A stretch of 42,680 bases of DNA from Magnetococcales bacterium DC0425bin3 (GCA_002753665.1 PEAP01000016.1:1-42680); one strand, 5' to 3'; counted from the stretch's first letter, positions 7,114-16,074 are shown. The notes: generated by a model not told the origin, from the sequence alone. Numbers and translations: made by a program.

Positions 7114-8664
7114 TTGTCGCGTTTTCACACGTTGGGCAACCGGCTTTTTTCCTGCATGGAGAAAAGCTTCAATCTGGGCTTCGGCAATCGTTGGAACCCC
7201 TTTTACCACCTGGGCTCGCTGACCTTTTTTTTCTTCTGGATCGTGTTGATCAGCGGGATATACGTCTTCATCCTGTTCGAAACCAGCGTGGGACATGCGT
7301 TCCAATCGGTGGAATATATGACCCACGAACAATGGTGGTTGGCCGGCGTGATGCGCAGCCTGCACCGCTATGCCTCCGACGCGGCCATCATCTCCATCTT
7401 TCTGCACATGTTCCGGGAATTCTTCCGGGATCGTTATCGGGGCGTGCGCTGGTTCTCCTGGTTCACCGGCGTGCCGACCCTGTGGTTGACGGTGGTGCTG
7501 GGCATCTCGGGCTACTGGCTGGTCTGGGACCAGCTGGCCTTCTACGTCGCCGTGGCCACATCGGAACTGGTGGACTGGCTGCCCATCGCCCAGGGGTCCA
7601 TGGTCCTCAACTTCATCGGCGGCGAGGTTTCCGACCGCTTCTTCACCCTGATGTCCTTCCTGCATCTGCTGGCGTTTCCGGTGGGCATGGTCTTCCTGCT
7701 CTGGATCCATGTGAGCCGGATCAGCCATGTGGATTTCGTCCCGCCCTTCGGCCTGGCCATGGGAACCCTGGCGGCCCTGACCGTGCTGTCCCTGATCGCG
7801 CCGGCGGTGAGCCATGGACCGGCCGATCCGGGTCTGGCCCCCACGACCCTGCATCTGGACTGGTTCTACCTCAACATCTATCCCCTGATCGACACCTTGG
7901 GTCCGGGATGGGCCTGGGGGCTGTCCCTGTCCGTGACCGCCCTGCTGCTGGTGCTGCCCTGGCTGCCGCCGCAACGGCCCGAGCCGGTGGCCGAGGTCAA
8001 TCTGGAGGCCTGCAACGGCTGTGGCGGCTGTGCCCGGGACTGTCCCTTCGGAGCGGCCTCCATGCAGCCGCGCACCGATGGCAAAGGCGTCCTGCTCCAG
8101 TCGGTGGTGGACCCGGCGCTCTGCACGGCCTGCGGCATCTGCGTGGGCGCCTGCGGGGCGTCCAACCCCTATCGTCAGGCCCGCTCCGACCTGACCATCG
8201 GCATCCACCTGCCCCGGTTCACGGTGGACGAGCTGCGGCGGCAGACCGACCGGGCGCTGGAGACCATGGCCGGCCATCCGGGCCGGATCCTGATCTATGG
8301 CTGTGACCATGGCGCCGGCCTGGAGCCATTCCGGGAACCCGGCGTGGAGCCGATCACCCTGCCCTGCACCGGCATGTTGCCGCCGTCGTTTCTGGACTAT
8401 GCCCTCACCCAGGGCGCCGAAGGCGTGGTGGTCACCGGTTGCCGGTCGGGGGACTGTCATTTCCGCATCGGCAATCGCCTGACCGACGAACGCCTGGCTG
8501 GCCTGCGGGATCCTAAACTCTTCACCCGCACGGATCGCAGCCGGATCCTGGTCCACTGGGCCGGAGCCGGGGATCGGCAGCGCCTGGGCCAACAGATCCG
8601 CCGCTTCCGTGCCGGGCTGGAGGATCCGAACGGTTCGGTCCCCGTCCCGGAGGAACAGGCATGA
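7114..8664 (+). CDS. Cytochrome b / 2x[4Fe-4S] ferredoxin / MvhD-like fusion protein
   Basis: This 516-residue protein has three modules. Residues 1-290 resemble the cytochrome b/b6 N-terminal domain with two bis-His pairs: His84/His98 and His184/His199. Residues 300-350 carry two [4Fe-4S] motifs, C300-x2-C-x2-C-x3-C and C337-x2-C-x2-C-x3-C. Residues about 390-500 match the MvhD/FrhD delta-subunit domain, with Cys397 (YGCDHG), LPCTGM and GCRSGDCHFRIGN. MvhD domains relay electrons to heterodisulfide-reductase-like partners, so this looks like a membrane electron-transfer hub between quinone and iron-sulfur carriers. The TTG start at 7114 follows AAGGAG by nine bases; an ATG at 7156 lacks a ribosome site. 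It overlaps the next gene by four bases. The exact partners are unknown. Confidence 0.82.
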   Translation: MSRFHTLGNRLFSCMEKSFNLGFGNRWNPFYHLGSLTFFFFWIVLISGIYVFILFETSVGHAFQSVEYMTHEQWWLAGVMRSLHRYASDAAIISIFLHMFREFFRDRYRGVRWFSWFTGVPTLWLTVVLGISGYWLVWDQLAFYVAVATSELVDWLPIAQGSMVLNFIGGEVSDRFFTLMSFLHLLAFPVGMVFLLWIHVSRISHVDFVPPFGLAMGTLAALTVLSLIAPAVSHGPADPGLAPTTLHLDWFYLNIYPLIDTLGPGWAWGLSLSVTALLLVLPWLPPQRPEPVAEVNLEACNGCGGCARDCPFGAASMQPRTDGKGVLLQSVVDPALCTACGICVGACGASNPYRQARSDLTIGIHLPRFTVDELRRQTDRALETMAGHPGRILIYGCDHGAGLEPFREPGVEPITLPCTGMLPPSFLDYALTQGAEGVVVTGCRSGDCHFRIGNRLTDERLAGLRDPKLFTRTDRSRILVHWAGAGDRQRLGQQIRRFRAGLEDPNGSVPVPEEQA

Positions 8665-9164
8665 AACGTCTGGGCGCCATCCTGTTCCAGATCGGTGCGT
8701 ATGGTCTGTTCTGCGCGCTGGTCTACTATTGGTCGGTCAATCCCGGCTATCACTACCTGCAGCCCCACGAAGCGGAAATCCGGGTAGCCTTCAAACATGC
8801 CGCCCAGTTGAAGGAACCCTGCCGACAGCGCACCCGCGAGGAACTGGCCCGTCTGCCGCCCAACATGCGCTCGGCCAAAGAGTGTTCCCGGGAGCGCTCG
8901 CCGGTGATCGTGAAACTGCTGCTGGACGGAACCTTCCTGACGCGCAAAACGTTTCCCCCACCCGGACTGCACGGTGACGGATCGGCCTTCATCTACGCCA
9001 AATTTTCCGTTCCGGCCGGGGCACATCACCTCGAAATCCGCATGGACGACAGCCTGCGCCAACCGGGCTTCGAGGTATCGGAGGCCCGGACCCTCACCCT
9101 GGATCCCGGACAACTGCTCGTGATCGCCCACGATGTCGAACGCCAAGGGTTCGTCTTTCATTGA
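8661..9164 (+). CDS. Membrane-anchored periplasmic protein of unknown function in the reductase operon
   Basis: This 167-residue protein has one N-terminal helix (about residues 5-25, ILFQIGAYGLFCALVYYW) and a soluble, probably periplasmic beta-rich domain. Motifs such as VPAGAHHLEIRMDD and LDPGQLLVIAHD recall small beta-sandwich domains. There are two Cys in the soluble part (KEPCRQ, AKECSR) and no heme or Fe-S motif. It is translationally coupled to the cytochrome b fusion (ATGA overlap), followed 12 bases later by the NapG-like gene. NorSY-SenC clusters are known to include an unassigned extra gene; whether this is its homologue cannot be told by eye. An assembly or accessory role is a guess. 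Confidence 0.7.
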   Translation: MKRLGAILFQIGAYGLFCALVYYWSVNPGYHYLQPHEAEIRVAFKHAAQLKEPCRQRTREELARLPPNMRSAKECSRERSPVIVKLLLDGTFLTRKTFPPPGLHGDGSAFIYAKFSVPAGAHHLEIRMDDSLRQPGFEVSEARTLTLDPGQLLVIAHDVERQGFVFH

Positions 9165-9176
9165 CGAGGTGACGGG

Positions 9177-9971
9177 ATGACGCAACGACATCATGCCACG
9201 CCCCACGGGACCAGGGCGGGGGAGCGAACCACCAGCCGCCGGACCTTTCTGCGCCAGGGGGTCTTGGGTCTGTCGGGCGTGTTGGGGGCGGTGGGCATCG
9301 GCTATTGGCCCCGGGTGAGCCGGGCCGCGCCGCCCTTGCGTCCTCCGGGGGCGGTGACGGAAGAGGCCTTTCTCGGCCGCTGCATCAAATGCGGCCTGTG
9401 CGCGCAGTCCTGTCCGGTGCAGGCCATCCGTCTGGGGGACATGGCGATGGGGTTCGGCATCGGCACCGCCCATATCGCCTCCCGGGAGCAGTCCTGCGGC
9501 TTCTCCTGCGACGCCCTGGAATGCGTGCGGGCCTGCCCCACCGGCGCCCTGCGGCATCAGGTGGTCAAGATGCCCAGAACCAGCGCCCGCATGGGCCTGG
9601 CCGTGCTGGCGGATCCCGACGCCTGCCTGCGGCGGCGCACGCAACCCCTGCAGGGCCTGGCCCGCCAGGCCGGCTTCCAGGGCCGGCTGCGCCGGCGCTG
9701 GGGCGGTGCCTGGCAGGTCCGAGCCCTGGATCGGACCGTCTACGAACGGGAATCCTGCGACCTGTGCGTTCTCGAATGTCCCATTCCCCAGGCGATCCGC
9801 ATGGACAGCGCCCGTCCGGATCCCGCCACGGGCCGTCTGGTCCCCATGCCGACGGTTCTGGCCAACTGTCTGGGGTGCGGGGTCTGCGAGATGGTCTGTC
9901 CCACGGAGCCGGCCAGCATCCGCATCCACCCCGGCCTGCAACCGGACCAGGGTTCTGGGAGCCGGACATGA
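9177..9971 (+). CDS. NapG/NosG-like periplasmic polyferredoxin with Tat signal
   Basis: This 264-residue protein begins with a twin-arginine signal (SRRTFLRQG followed by a hydrophobic stretch), implying export folded with its cofactors. Four cysteine clusters typical of NapG follow: CIKCGLCAQSCP, an irregular CGFSCDALECVRACP, CDLCVLECP and CLGCGVCEMVCP. NapG forms a quinol-oxidising complex with NapH that feeds periplasmic reductases. No napA, napB or napC is in the window, so here the pair more likely serves the neighbouring reductase or the cytochrome b/MvhD fusion. It overlaps the NapH-like gene by four bases. Confidence 0.82.
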   Translation: MTQRHHATPHGTRAGERTTSRRTFLRQGVLGLSGVLGAVGIGYWPRVSRAAPPLRPPGAVTEEAFLGRCIKCGLCAQSCPVQAIRLGDMAMGFGIGTAHIASREQSCGFSCDALECVRACPTGALRHQVVKMPRTSARMGLAVLADPDACLRRRTQPLQGLARQAGFQGRLRRRWGGAWQVRALDRTVYERESCDLCVLECPIPQAIRMDSARPDPATGRLVPMPTVLANCLGCGVCEMVCPTEPASIRIHPGLQPDQGSGSRT

Positions 9972-10924
9972 CGGCGCGAGTCTATCCGCCACAGGCCTCG
10001 CCCGCGGCGATCGCCATCCACGAGGCGCGCCGGCAGACCTTCCGGCAGCGGATGAAGACCGCCGCCCGACTGCTGCGCACCCACCCCAAATCCTTCCGGT
10101 TGCGCAACCGGCGCTGGGCCACCATCCTGCTGGTCAACGGCCTGTTCGGACTGGGCTGGCACCTGGACTGGGAGATGCTGCAGGGCACCTTTGCGACCTC
10201 CCGCCTGTTCGGGGTGCCCCTGTCGGATCCCTTCGCGGCGCTGCAACTGTTCATCGCCAGCCGCAGCGTGCCCGAGCAGATCCTGCTGGGCGCCCTGGTG
10301 GTCATGGGGTTCTACCTGGTGGTGGGCGGGCGCGCCTTCTGCTCCTGGGTGTGCCCCTATTCCCTGCTGGCGGAATGGGTGGAACGGATCCACCTGCATC
10401 TGCGCAAGACCCGCAGGATCCACGACCATTCGTTCCCGGTCACGACCCGCTACGGCATGACCGTGATCTTCCTGCTGCTGTCGGCCCTGACCGGTTATGC
10501 GGTCTTCGAGACCATCAACCCCATGGCCATTCTCAACCGCGCCGTGATCTACGGGCCAAGCCTGGCGCTGGTGTGGGTCGTGGGGCTGCTGGCCTTCGAG
10601 GCGTTCTATTCCCGCAGGGGGTGGTGTCGTTACCTGTGTCCGCTCGGCGTGATGTTTCGCCTGCTGGGCGCCTGTTCCCTGCTCAAGGTGCAGTACAATC
10701 TCGGCACCTGCCACCATGATGGCGCCTGTCGTCAGGTCTGTCCGGCCCCCGATGCCCTGGAGGTCACCAAGGCCGGGCATGCGCCGCAGCTGCTGAATCG
10801 TCTGAGCGGCAACTGCACCAGTTGTGGCCGCTGTGTGGAGGTCTGTCCGACCAACTCCCTGAACTTCGTGTTCGTACCGTTTGCCCCCGGTGCCGACGAT
10901 GGCGAGATCCGGCCCCCTCCCTGA
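9968..10924 (+). CDS. NapH/NosR-C-terminal-like membrane iron-sulfur protein
   Basis: This 318-residue protein has several transmembrane helices and the two cytoplasmic C-x3-CP motifs seen in NapH (CSWVCPYSLL and CRYLCPLGVM). A C-terminal ferredoxin part follows, with a variant cluster (CHHDGACRQVCP) and a standard CTSCGRCVEVCP. NapH-type proteins take part in quinol oxidation and pass electrons across or along the membrane to NapG. It is translationally coupled to the NapG-like gene and is the last redox gene before dnr. NosH or CcoG are related alternatives; the pairing with a Tat-exported NapG makes NapH/NosH the better match. Confidence 0.82.
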   Translation: MTARVYPPQASPAAIAIHEARRQTFRQRMKTAARLLRTHPKSFRLRNRRWATILLVNGLFGLGWHLDWEMLQGTFATSRLFGVPLSDPFAALQLFIASRSVPEQILLGALVVMGFYLVVGGRAFCSWVCPYSLLAEWVERIHLHLRKTRRIHDHSFPVTTRYGMTVIFLLLSALTGYAVFETINPMAILNRAVIYGPSLALVWVVGLLAFEAFYSRRGWCRYLCPLGVMFRLLGACSLLKVQYNLGTCHHDGACRQVCPAPDALEVTKAGHAPQLLNRLSGNCTSCGRCVEVCPTNSLNFVFVPFAPGADDGEIRPPP

Positions 10925-11027
10925 CGAAAGCCTGCCGCTGCCGCAGAAGAAGATGGCATCGACAGGCCTGGTCGTCATAGACTCGAATCACCGGTACAAC
11001 GGAAGCGCAGCGCGAAGGGTGAAACCA

Positions 11028-11741
11028 ATGCAACTGCCGGATCGCACACGTTCCGTGGCGGGAAGAGATCCCCTGCAACGCTCCTATCTGTTCTCGGCGC
11101 TCTCCGAGCAGCAGCTGGAACGCCTGCGCAAGGGCGTATCCCGCATCCGCGTCGAGGAAAAACAGCTACTGGTCCATTGCGGCCAGGAGTTCGAAAGTTT
11201 CTACCAGGTGGTCGAAGGCATGATGAAGCTGAGCCGCATCTCCGCGGGGGGCGACGAGAAAATCATGCAGATCATCAAGCCGGGCAACATCTTCGGCGCC
11301 GCCCTGATGTTTCTGGACAAAAAACGCTACCCTGTGAATGCCGAGGCGGTGCGCGCCAGCGAGGTGCTGGCCATCCGGGCCGCGCTGTTCATGGAGATTC
11401 TGCGGGAATCCCCGGAAACCTGCTTCAAGATCATGGGGCATTTGAGCCGGCAGTTGAGCTGCCATGTCTCCAACATTGATGGCCTGTGCCTGCAGAGCGC
11501 GCCCTGCCGCCTGGTGCGCTATCTGATGAGCCATCTGCCCGACGAGCCGGGGGCCAAACCGGAAGTCCGTCTGGAAATCCCCAAGCACATGCTGGCGTCC
11601 CATATTTCCGTCCAGCCGGAGACCCTCTCCCGCATCCTGCGGGACTTGAGTGAAAAGGGCATCATCGAGGTGGAACGGCGCCGCATCCGAATTCTGGATC
11701 TGCAGGCCCTCAAGGATCACGGCAGCGTCTGCGAAACCTGA
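11028..11741 (+). CDS. dnr: Crp/FNR-family regulator of the Dnr/Nnr type
   Basis: This 237-residue protein has an N-terminal cyclic-nucleotide-binding-like sensor domain and a C-terminal winged helix. The recognition helix SVQPETLSRIL carries the E-x2-SR signature of FNR/Dnr proteins, which bind TTGAT-N4-ATCAA. The N-terminal cysteine cluster of oxygen-sensing FNR is missing, and no cAMP contact set is evident. A heme-based NO sensor of the Dnr/Nnr class is therefore the likely identity. AAGGGTG precedes the ATG. It lies 103 bases after the NapH-like gene and converges on nirN. FNR-type boxes occur at both the reductase operon (2638) and nirS (20012), consistent with control of both by this protein. 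Confidence 0.83.
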   Translation: MQLPDRTRSVAGRDPLQRSYLFSALSEQQLERLRKGVSRIRVEEKQLLVHCGQEFESFYQVVEGMMKLSRISAGGDEKIMQIIKPGNIFGAALMFLDKKRYPVNAEAVRASEVLAIRAALFMEILRESPETCFKIMGHLSRQLSCHVSNIDGLCLQSAPCRLVRYLMSHLPDEPGAKPEVRLEIPKHMLASHISVQPETLSRILRDLSEKGIIEVERRRIRILDLQALKDHGSVCET

Positions 11742-11767
11742 GCCCTCCCTCCCCCGACCATCGAAAC

Positions 11768-13339
11768 TCAGTGGCTGGTGCCCTCGGAGCGGGTGATCTT
11801 GTTGTACACGTTGTATTTCCCCACGGGTTTGCGCATGGGGATGCGTTTGACCTCGGCCAGGGTCTTGGCATCGTAGACCACCAGGGCGCCGTCGTCCTCC
11901 CAGATGGAGAGCAAGGCGTGACCGCCATCGCGGGTGAATTCCACATGCCCGCTGGTCTTGCCGGGCGCTGGCCGCAGGGTGGCGACGATCTTCAGGGTCT
12001 CCTTGTCGATGACATGCACCACATCCCGGTGGGGGCCGGAAAAGACATCGCTCCAGGCATAGGGGCTGTTTTCATGGGTGCGCATGAAAAAACCGGGCCC
12101 CTGGGTGGCGATCCGTTCGACCACCCGCCAGTCGGCCAGGTCGATGACGGTGACGACCGCTTCGGCGAGGTGGGGGGTCGCCAGGACCCGGGTGCCCCGC
12201 CAGGGCCAGGTGACCCCGGACCCCAGATGGGGCATGCCGGGCAGATCGACGCGGTGGGTGCGGCGGCGCACATCCAGATTGATCACCTGGCCGGACTTGC
12301 CGCCCCGCGCGGCGCCGATCAGGTTGGTGTAGGTGGGATCGAAGAAGAAATCGTCGAGATAGTCCTCCAGCAGGATGCGCCGCACGGGAAAGGACTCCCG
12401 GGCCACGGGCAGGGGTTCCCCGGAATCCGGCCGGTAATCGTGGACCAGGGCCGTGACCACGGGCGCGGCCTGGTCGTTGTAGGGAATCTCCCACAGTTCC
12501 GGCAGATCCTTCAGGGCCACGATGAAGGTATTCCTGGGCGGGGCCGCATAGACGGCGCTGACCCGGGAGGAGAGGCCTTTTTCTGGATCGCGTACCGGAA
12601 TGATGGTCAGGGGAGCCAGCGTTGCGGCATCCAGCATCACCAGGGTGTGGGGCAGGTAGTTGCCCACGGCGACCGTCTTGCCGTCCCCGGACAGCGCCAG
12701 ATTGCGCGTGTTGATGCCCGCCCGGATCTCGGCGACGGTGCGCAGGGAATAGAGGTCGAACTTGCTGATCCAGCCATCCCGGGAGGCCAGATAAACGAAG
12801 CGCCCGTCCGGAGAAAACTTCGGCCCGCCATGCAGGGCGAACCGGGAGGGAAACCGGTGGATGGGTTCGAAGGTATCGCCATCCAGAATGGTGACGTGAT
12901 GATCGCCCTGCTCCACCACCACGAACAGGTTCAGGGGATCGGCGGCGAAACCGGGCCGGTCGGGCAACTGGCTGGCCTCCACATGGATCACATGGCTGGC
13001 GGTGATCTCCTGCAGGTCCCACTGCACGGACCGATCGGGGGGACGATAGATATGCGCGACCAGGGCTTCGATCTGTCTGGCGTCGAGCTTCTGGTCGAAG
13101 CCGGGCATGCGGGTGGCGGGCCGGCCCTGTCGGATGACAATCGCCGCTTCGCGGGGAGGCAAACGCTGGAGATTGTCGGGAAACAGGGCCGGCCCGGTTC
13201 CTCCCAGCCGGTCGGGGTGGTGACAGCTGGCGCAATGCGCCCTGTACAAGACCTCGGCCGTGGAGGACTCGTCGGCCATGCTCCGGTTCGGGATGGCCAT
13301 CAGCAGAAATCCCAACAGCAGCCACCGGCTGGTTTTCAT
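11768..13339 (-). CDS. nirN: NirN, cytochrome c/d1-binding dihydro-heme d1 dehydrogenase
   Basis: This 523-residue periplasmic protein has a signal peptide (cleavage near residue 22), a small cytochrome c domain with CASCH at residues 36-40, and an eight-bladed propeller like that of NirS. NirN catalyses the last step of heme d1 synthesis, forming the acrylate double bond, and helps deliver d1 to NirS. The gene is last in the operon, and its ATG overlaps the nirJ stop (ATGA), with AGGAGG five bases upstream. It was distinguished from NirS by divergent propeller sequence, shorter heme domain and operon position. Its stop lies 26 bases from the convergent dnr stop, with no evident terminator between. 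Confidence 0.88.
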   Translation of the reverse strand: MKTSRWLLLGFLLMAIPNRSMADESSTAEVLYRAHCASCHHPDRLGGTGPALFPDNLQRLPPREAAIVIRQGRPATRMPGFDQKLDARQIEALVAHIYRPPDRSVQWDLQEITASHVIHVEASQLPDRPGFAADPLNLFVVVEQGDHHVTILDGDTFEPIHRFPSRFALHGGPKFSPDGRFVYLASRDGWISKFDLYSLRTVAEIRAGINTRNLALSGDGKTVAVGNYLPHTLVMLDAATLAPLTIIPVRDPEKGLSSRVSAVYAAPPRNTFIVALKDLPELWEIPYNDQAAPVVTALVHDYRPDSGEPLPVARESFPVRRILLEDYLDDFFFDPTYTNLIGAARGGKSGQVINLDVRRRTHRVDLPGMPHLGSGVTWPWRGTRVLATPHLAEAVVTVIDLADWRVVERIATQGPGFFMRTHENSPYAWSDVFSGPHRDVVHVIDKETLKIVATLRPAPGKTSGHVEFTRDGGHALLSIWEDDGALVVYDAKTLAEVKRIPMRKPVGKYNVYNKITRSEGTSH

Positions 13340-14496
13340 GCCGCCTCCTCCCGAAGGCCGATTTCGCCATCGGTCAGGTAACATCCCGGGTCGGATGCCC
13401 AGGGGTTGCCGGTGGTCTGCCAAGCCCGCACGCGGGTATTGCCGCCACAGATGTCCAGATGGCTGCAGCGGGCACAGCGTCCCTGCAGGGGGCGGGGGCG
13501 CAGGCGTAATCCCGCCAGCAGGGGATCCCGGGCGCCCTCGTCCCACCAGATGCGTGCGAAGGGAGTCTCCCTGACATTGCCCAGGGGGTGGTGCCACCAG
13601 AAGATGTCCGGATGCACGAACCCCCGGTTGTCGATGTTGGCGATGCCGACTCCAGAGGCATTGCCGCCCCAGCGGCGCAACCGCTCACGGGCGTCGCGGG
13701 CCAGGTCCGGATGATGGTTTTCCAGCCACTGCAACAGGAAGGGGCCATCGGCATCGTTGTTACCGCTGACGAACTCCCGGGCGGCGCCGGAGATGCGGTC
13801 GGCCCAGGCCAGGGCAAAGATCCGCTCCATGACGCCGCGGGTGGCCGCGGCATCGGGAGCCTCCTGCCGGTTGGCGCCGGCGCGGCCGGCAAAATTGAGA
13901 TGGGACAGATAGATGCGATCCACCCCCTCGGCTGTGGCCAACGCCAGCAGCGGCTCCAGATCCGCCACGGTCTGCCCGGTCAGGGTGAAGCGCAAGCCCA
14001 CCTTCACCCCGTGATCCCGACAGGCCCGCAACCCGGTCAGGGCCTGGCGAAAAGCGCCGGCGCGCCCCCGGATCCGATCATGGTTGGCTTCCATGCCATC
14101 CAGGCTGATGCCGACATAGTCGAAGCCCGCCCGGGCGACGCCCTCGGCCAGGGCCGGCGACAACAGGGTGCCATTGCTGGACAGTCCCAGGTGGAGCCCC
14201 AGGGACTTGGCCTTCCCGGCCAGATCCAGCAGATCGGGGCGCAACAGGGGCTCCCCGCCCGACAGGATCAGAGAAGGCACCCGGCAGGCCTTGAGATCGT
14301 CGAGCAGCGCCAGGCTCTCGGCGGTGGTCAGTTCCCCGCCGTACTGCCGGTCGGAGGAGGCCGAGTAGCAATGCAGGCAGTCCAGATTGCAGCGGCGGGT
14401 CACGTTCCAGACCACCACCGGACCGCCGGGCTGCGGGGCGGTTCCCCGGGCGTTGGGCCGGCCCAGTTGGCGCATCATCTGGGAGATTCTCAACAC
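13336..14496 (-). CDS. nirJ: NirJ, radical SAM heme d1 biosynthesis protein
   Basis: This 386-residue radical SAM protein carries the [4Fe-4S]-SAM motif C36-x3-C40-x2-C43 (CNLDCLHC), a GGEPLL motif and a SPASM-like C-terminal cysteine set (CARCSHLDICGG and a later DPGCYL). NirJ removes the two propionate side chains from 12,18-didecarboxysiroheme to install the d1 oxo groups. The start is a GTG at 14496, inside the end of nirDL; an ATG at 14478 would shorten it by six residues. It is coupled to nirN downstream. Confidence 0.9.
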   Translation of the reverse strand: MLRISQMMRQLGRPNARGTAPQPGGPVVVWNVTRRCNLDCLHCYSASSDRQYGGELTTAESLALLDDLKACRVPSLILSGGEPLLRPDLLDLAGKAKSLGLHLGLSSNGTLLSPALAEGVARAGFDYVGISLDGMEANHDRIRGRAGAFRQALTGLRACRDHGVKVGLRFTLTGQTVADLEPLLALATAEGVDRIYLSHLNFAGRAGANRQEAPDAAATRGVMERIFALAWADRISGAAREFVSGNNDADGPFLLQWLENHHPDLARDARERLRRWGGNASGVGIANIDNRGFVHPDIFWWHHPLGNVRETPFARIWWDEGARDPLLAGLRLRPRPLQGRCARCSHLDICGGNTRVRAWQTTGNPWASDPGCYLTDGEIGLREEAA

Positions 14497-15563
14497 GATT
14501 CGTGGACTCCCAAGGCCGGAGCGACGGAGGGCGCGTTCGGAGCGGCGGAGAGCCGCAGGCCGTTCTTCTTGAGGATGCGGGTGCTGAACAGGACCTCATG
14601 GCCCCGCTGGGCATCGCCCAGCACCCGCTGGATGTGGGCGGTCTGGTCTCCGACCTCGTCCCGGGACTGGCCATGGACCATGGCGAACAGCGAGAAGGGC
14701 CAATGCGGCGGATGGCGCGGCCGGCGATAGCAGTGGGTCACGAAGGGCAGCCCTCCCACTCGTTTGCCCAACTCGGAGATGCGGTCGTCCGGCACGTCCC
14801 ACACGGTCATGCCGTTGGCGGCCAGACCCAGCCCGTAATGGTTGGGAATGATCCCCAGGCGCCGGATGGCCCCCGCGGCCAACATGACCGTCATCCGTTC
14901 CATCACCTGCTCCGGCGCAAAACCGGTCCGGGCGCCGACCACATGGTAGGGACGCACATCCAGGGGCAATCCTTCCTGGGTGGCCATGACGATGGCCCGA
15001 TCCATGGGGGAGGTCCGGAACCCATGGTTCCGGCTTGGCGACCGGCAGGTCCAACGCTCGATGCGGGCGCCGGCGTCTCCCACATGCAGGCGGAACCCGA
15101 TGTGGAATTCCTCCTCTTTGGGAAAGTTCAGGACGGTACAGCCCGTGACGTCTTCGATGCGCCGCAGCAGTCTGGCCTGCCCGTCCAGGGTTTCGGTGGC
15201 CAGCACGAACCACATGTTCAAGGCATGATCCCGTCGATAGTTGTGGGCGACCTCAGGGAAGGCGTTCACCCGGGCCGCGATCTCATCGAAGGAGTCCTCC
15301 GGCGCCGCCAGGGCCGCCAGGGTGACCGCCCCCCCCATGCGTTCCACGTTGTAGAGGGGTCCGAAACGGGAAATCCGCCCGCGCTGGATCATGCGTTCGA
15401 GACAGGCCACCAGGTGTTCCTCGGTGGTCCGCAACCAGGCAGCGGCCTGGGAAAAAGGGCGCTCCTGGATCGGGAAGCCACCCTGCAGTTCATTCATCAG
15501 GGCCTGTTCCAGGGGTGAAAGATCGCTCTGCCACGGCGCGCCGTCTGCTCCGACCCTGTTCAT
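14490..15563 (-). CDS. nirDL: NirDL fusion, siroheme decarboxylase subunit
   Basis: This 357-residue protein is two Lrp/AsnC-like NirD/L units in tandem. Residues 1-165 resemble NirD/NirG (winged helix, then FPEVAHNYRRDHALNMWF), and residues about 180-330 resemble NirL/NirH (NHYGLGLAANGMTVWDVPDD and THCYRRPR). With NirG and NirH it decarboxylates siroheme to 12,18-didecarboxysiroheme. D and L are separate genes in some organisms and fused in others. GAGG lies six bases upstream of the ATG. It starts one base after the nirH stop and overlaps nirJ by seven bases. Confidence 0.88.
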   Translation of the reverse strand: MNRVGADGAPWQSDLSPLEQALMNELQGGFPIQERPFSQAAAWLRTTEEHLVACLERMIQRGRISRFGPLYNVERMGGAVTLAALAAPEDSFDEIAARVNAFPEVAHNYRRDHALNMWFVLATETLDGQARLLRRIEDVTGCTVLNFPKEEEFHIGFRLHVGDAGARIERWTCRSPSRNHGFRTSPMDRAIVMATQEGLPLDVRPYHVVGARTGFAPEQVMERMTVMLAAGAIRRLGIIPNHYGLGLAANGMTVWDVPDDRISELGKRVGGLPFVTHCYRRPRHPPHWPFSLFAMVHGQSRDEVGDQTAHIQRVLGDAQRGHEVLFSTRILKKNGLRLSAAPNAPSVAPALGVHESC

Positions 15564-15564
15564 T

Positions 15565-16074
15565 TCAAACCTCGCATGTCGTGCCGGGCGCCACATAGAA
15601 GGCGCCCCGCTGCTTGAACCGTCGATTGCTGAACAACACCTTGTGGGGAAAGGGCTCCAGGCGGCAATCCACCATCAACCGTCGGATCTGGTCGTTGACC
15701 TCGTCCCGTTGCCGGCCGTGAATCATGCAGTAGAGGTTGTAGGGCCAGCCCGGCAGCGCCCGGCGCCTGCGGTAGCAGAGGCTGATGAAATCGAAGGCCG
15801 TGATCCGGTGGCCGATGCCGGCCGCCTGACCATCGGGCACGTCCCACACCACCATGGCGTTGGAGCGATAACCCAGTTCATGGTGACGCACCACGATCCC
15901 CATGCGTTTGATCACTCCCCGGGCCTGCAGATCGGCCAGCATCCCGATCACCTCCGCCTCGGTCAGACCGATCTGCGTTCCGATCTCCCGAAACGGCCGG
16001 TTGCACAGGGGGAATCCCCCCTGGATGGCCTCGATCAGGCACACTTGTTGCAGATCCTCGACGAGCAGAGTCAT
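15565..16074 (-). CDS. nirH: NirH-like siroheme decarboxylase subunit
   Basis: This 169-residue AsnC-like protein has an N-terminal winged helix and a substrate-binding domain with VRHHELGYRSNAMVVWDVPD and SLCYRRRR, typical of NirH/NirL. It acts with NirG and NirDL in siroheme decarboxylation. The ATG at 16074 follows GGGAGA by eight bases. It lies 29 bases after nirG. NirL is the alternative name, but the DL fusion downstream makes NirH the consistent one. Confidence 0.85.
   Translation of the reverse strand: MTLLVEDLQQVCLIEAIQGGFPLCNRPFREIGTQIGLTEAEVIGMLADLQARGVIKRMGIVVRHHELGYRSNAMVVWDVPDGQAAGIGHRITAFDFISLCYRRRRALPGWPYNLYCMIHGRQRDEVNDQIRRLMVDCRLEPFPHKVLFSNRRFKQRGAFYVAPGTTCEV

Noticed and set aside
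9177-10924. A periplasmic nitrate reductase (nap) operon
   Set aside because: Only NapG- and NapH-like genes are present; there is no napA, napB, napC, napD or napF in the window.
11742-11767. A bidirectional terminator between dnr and nirN
   Set aside because: The 26-base gap has no inverted repeat or T-run that I can see.
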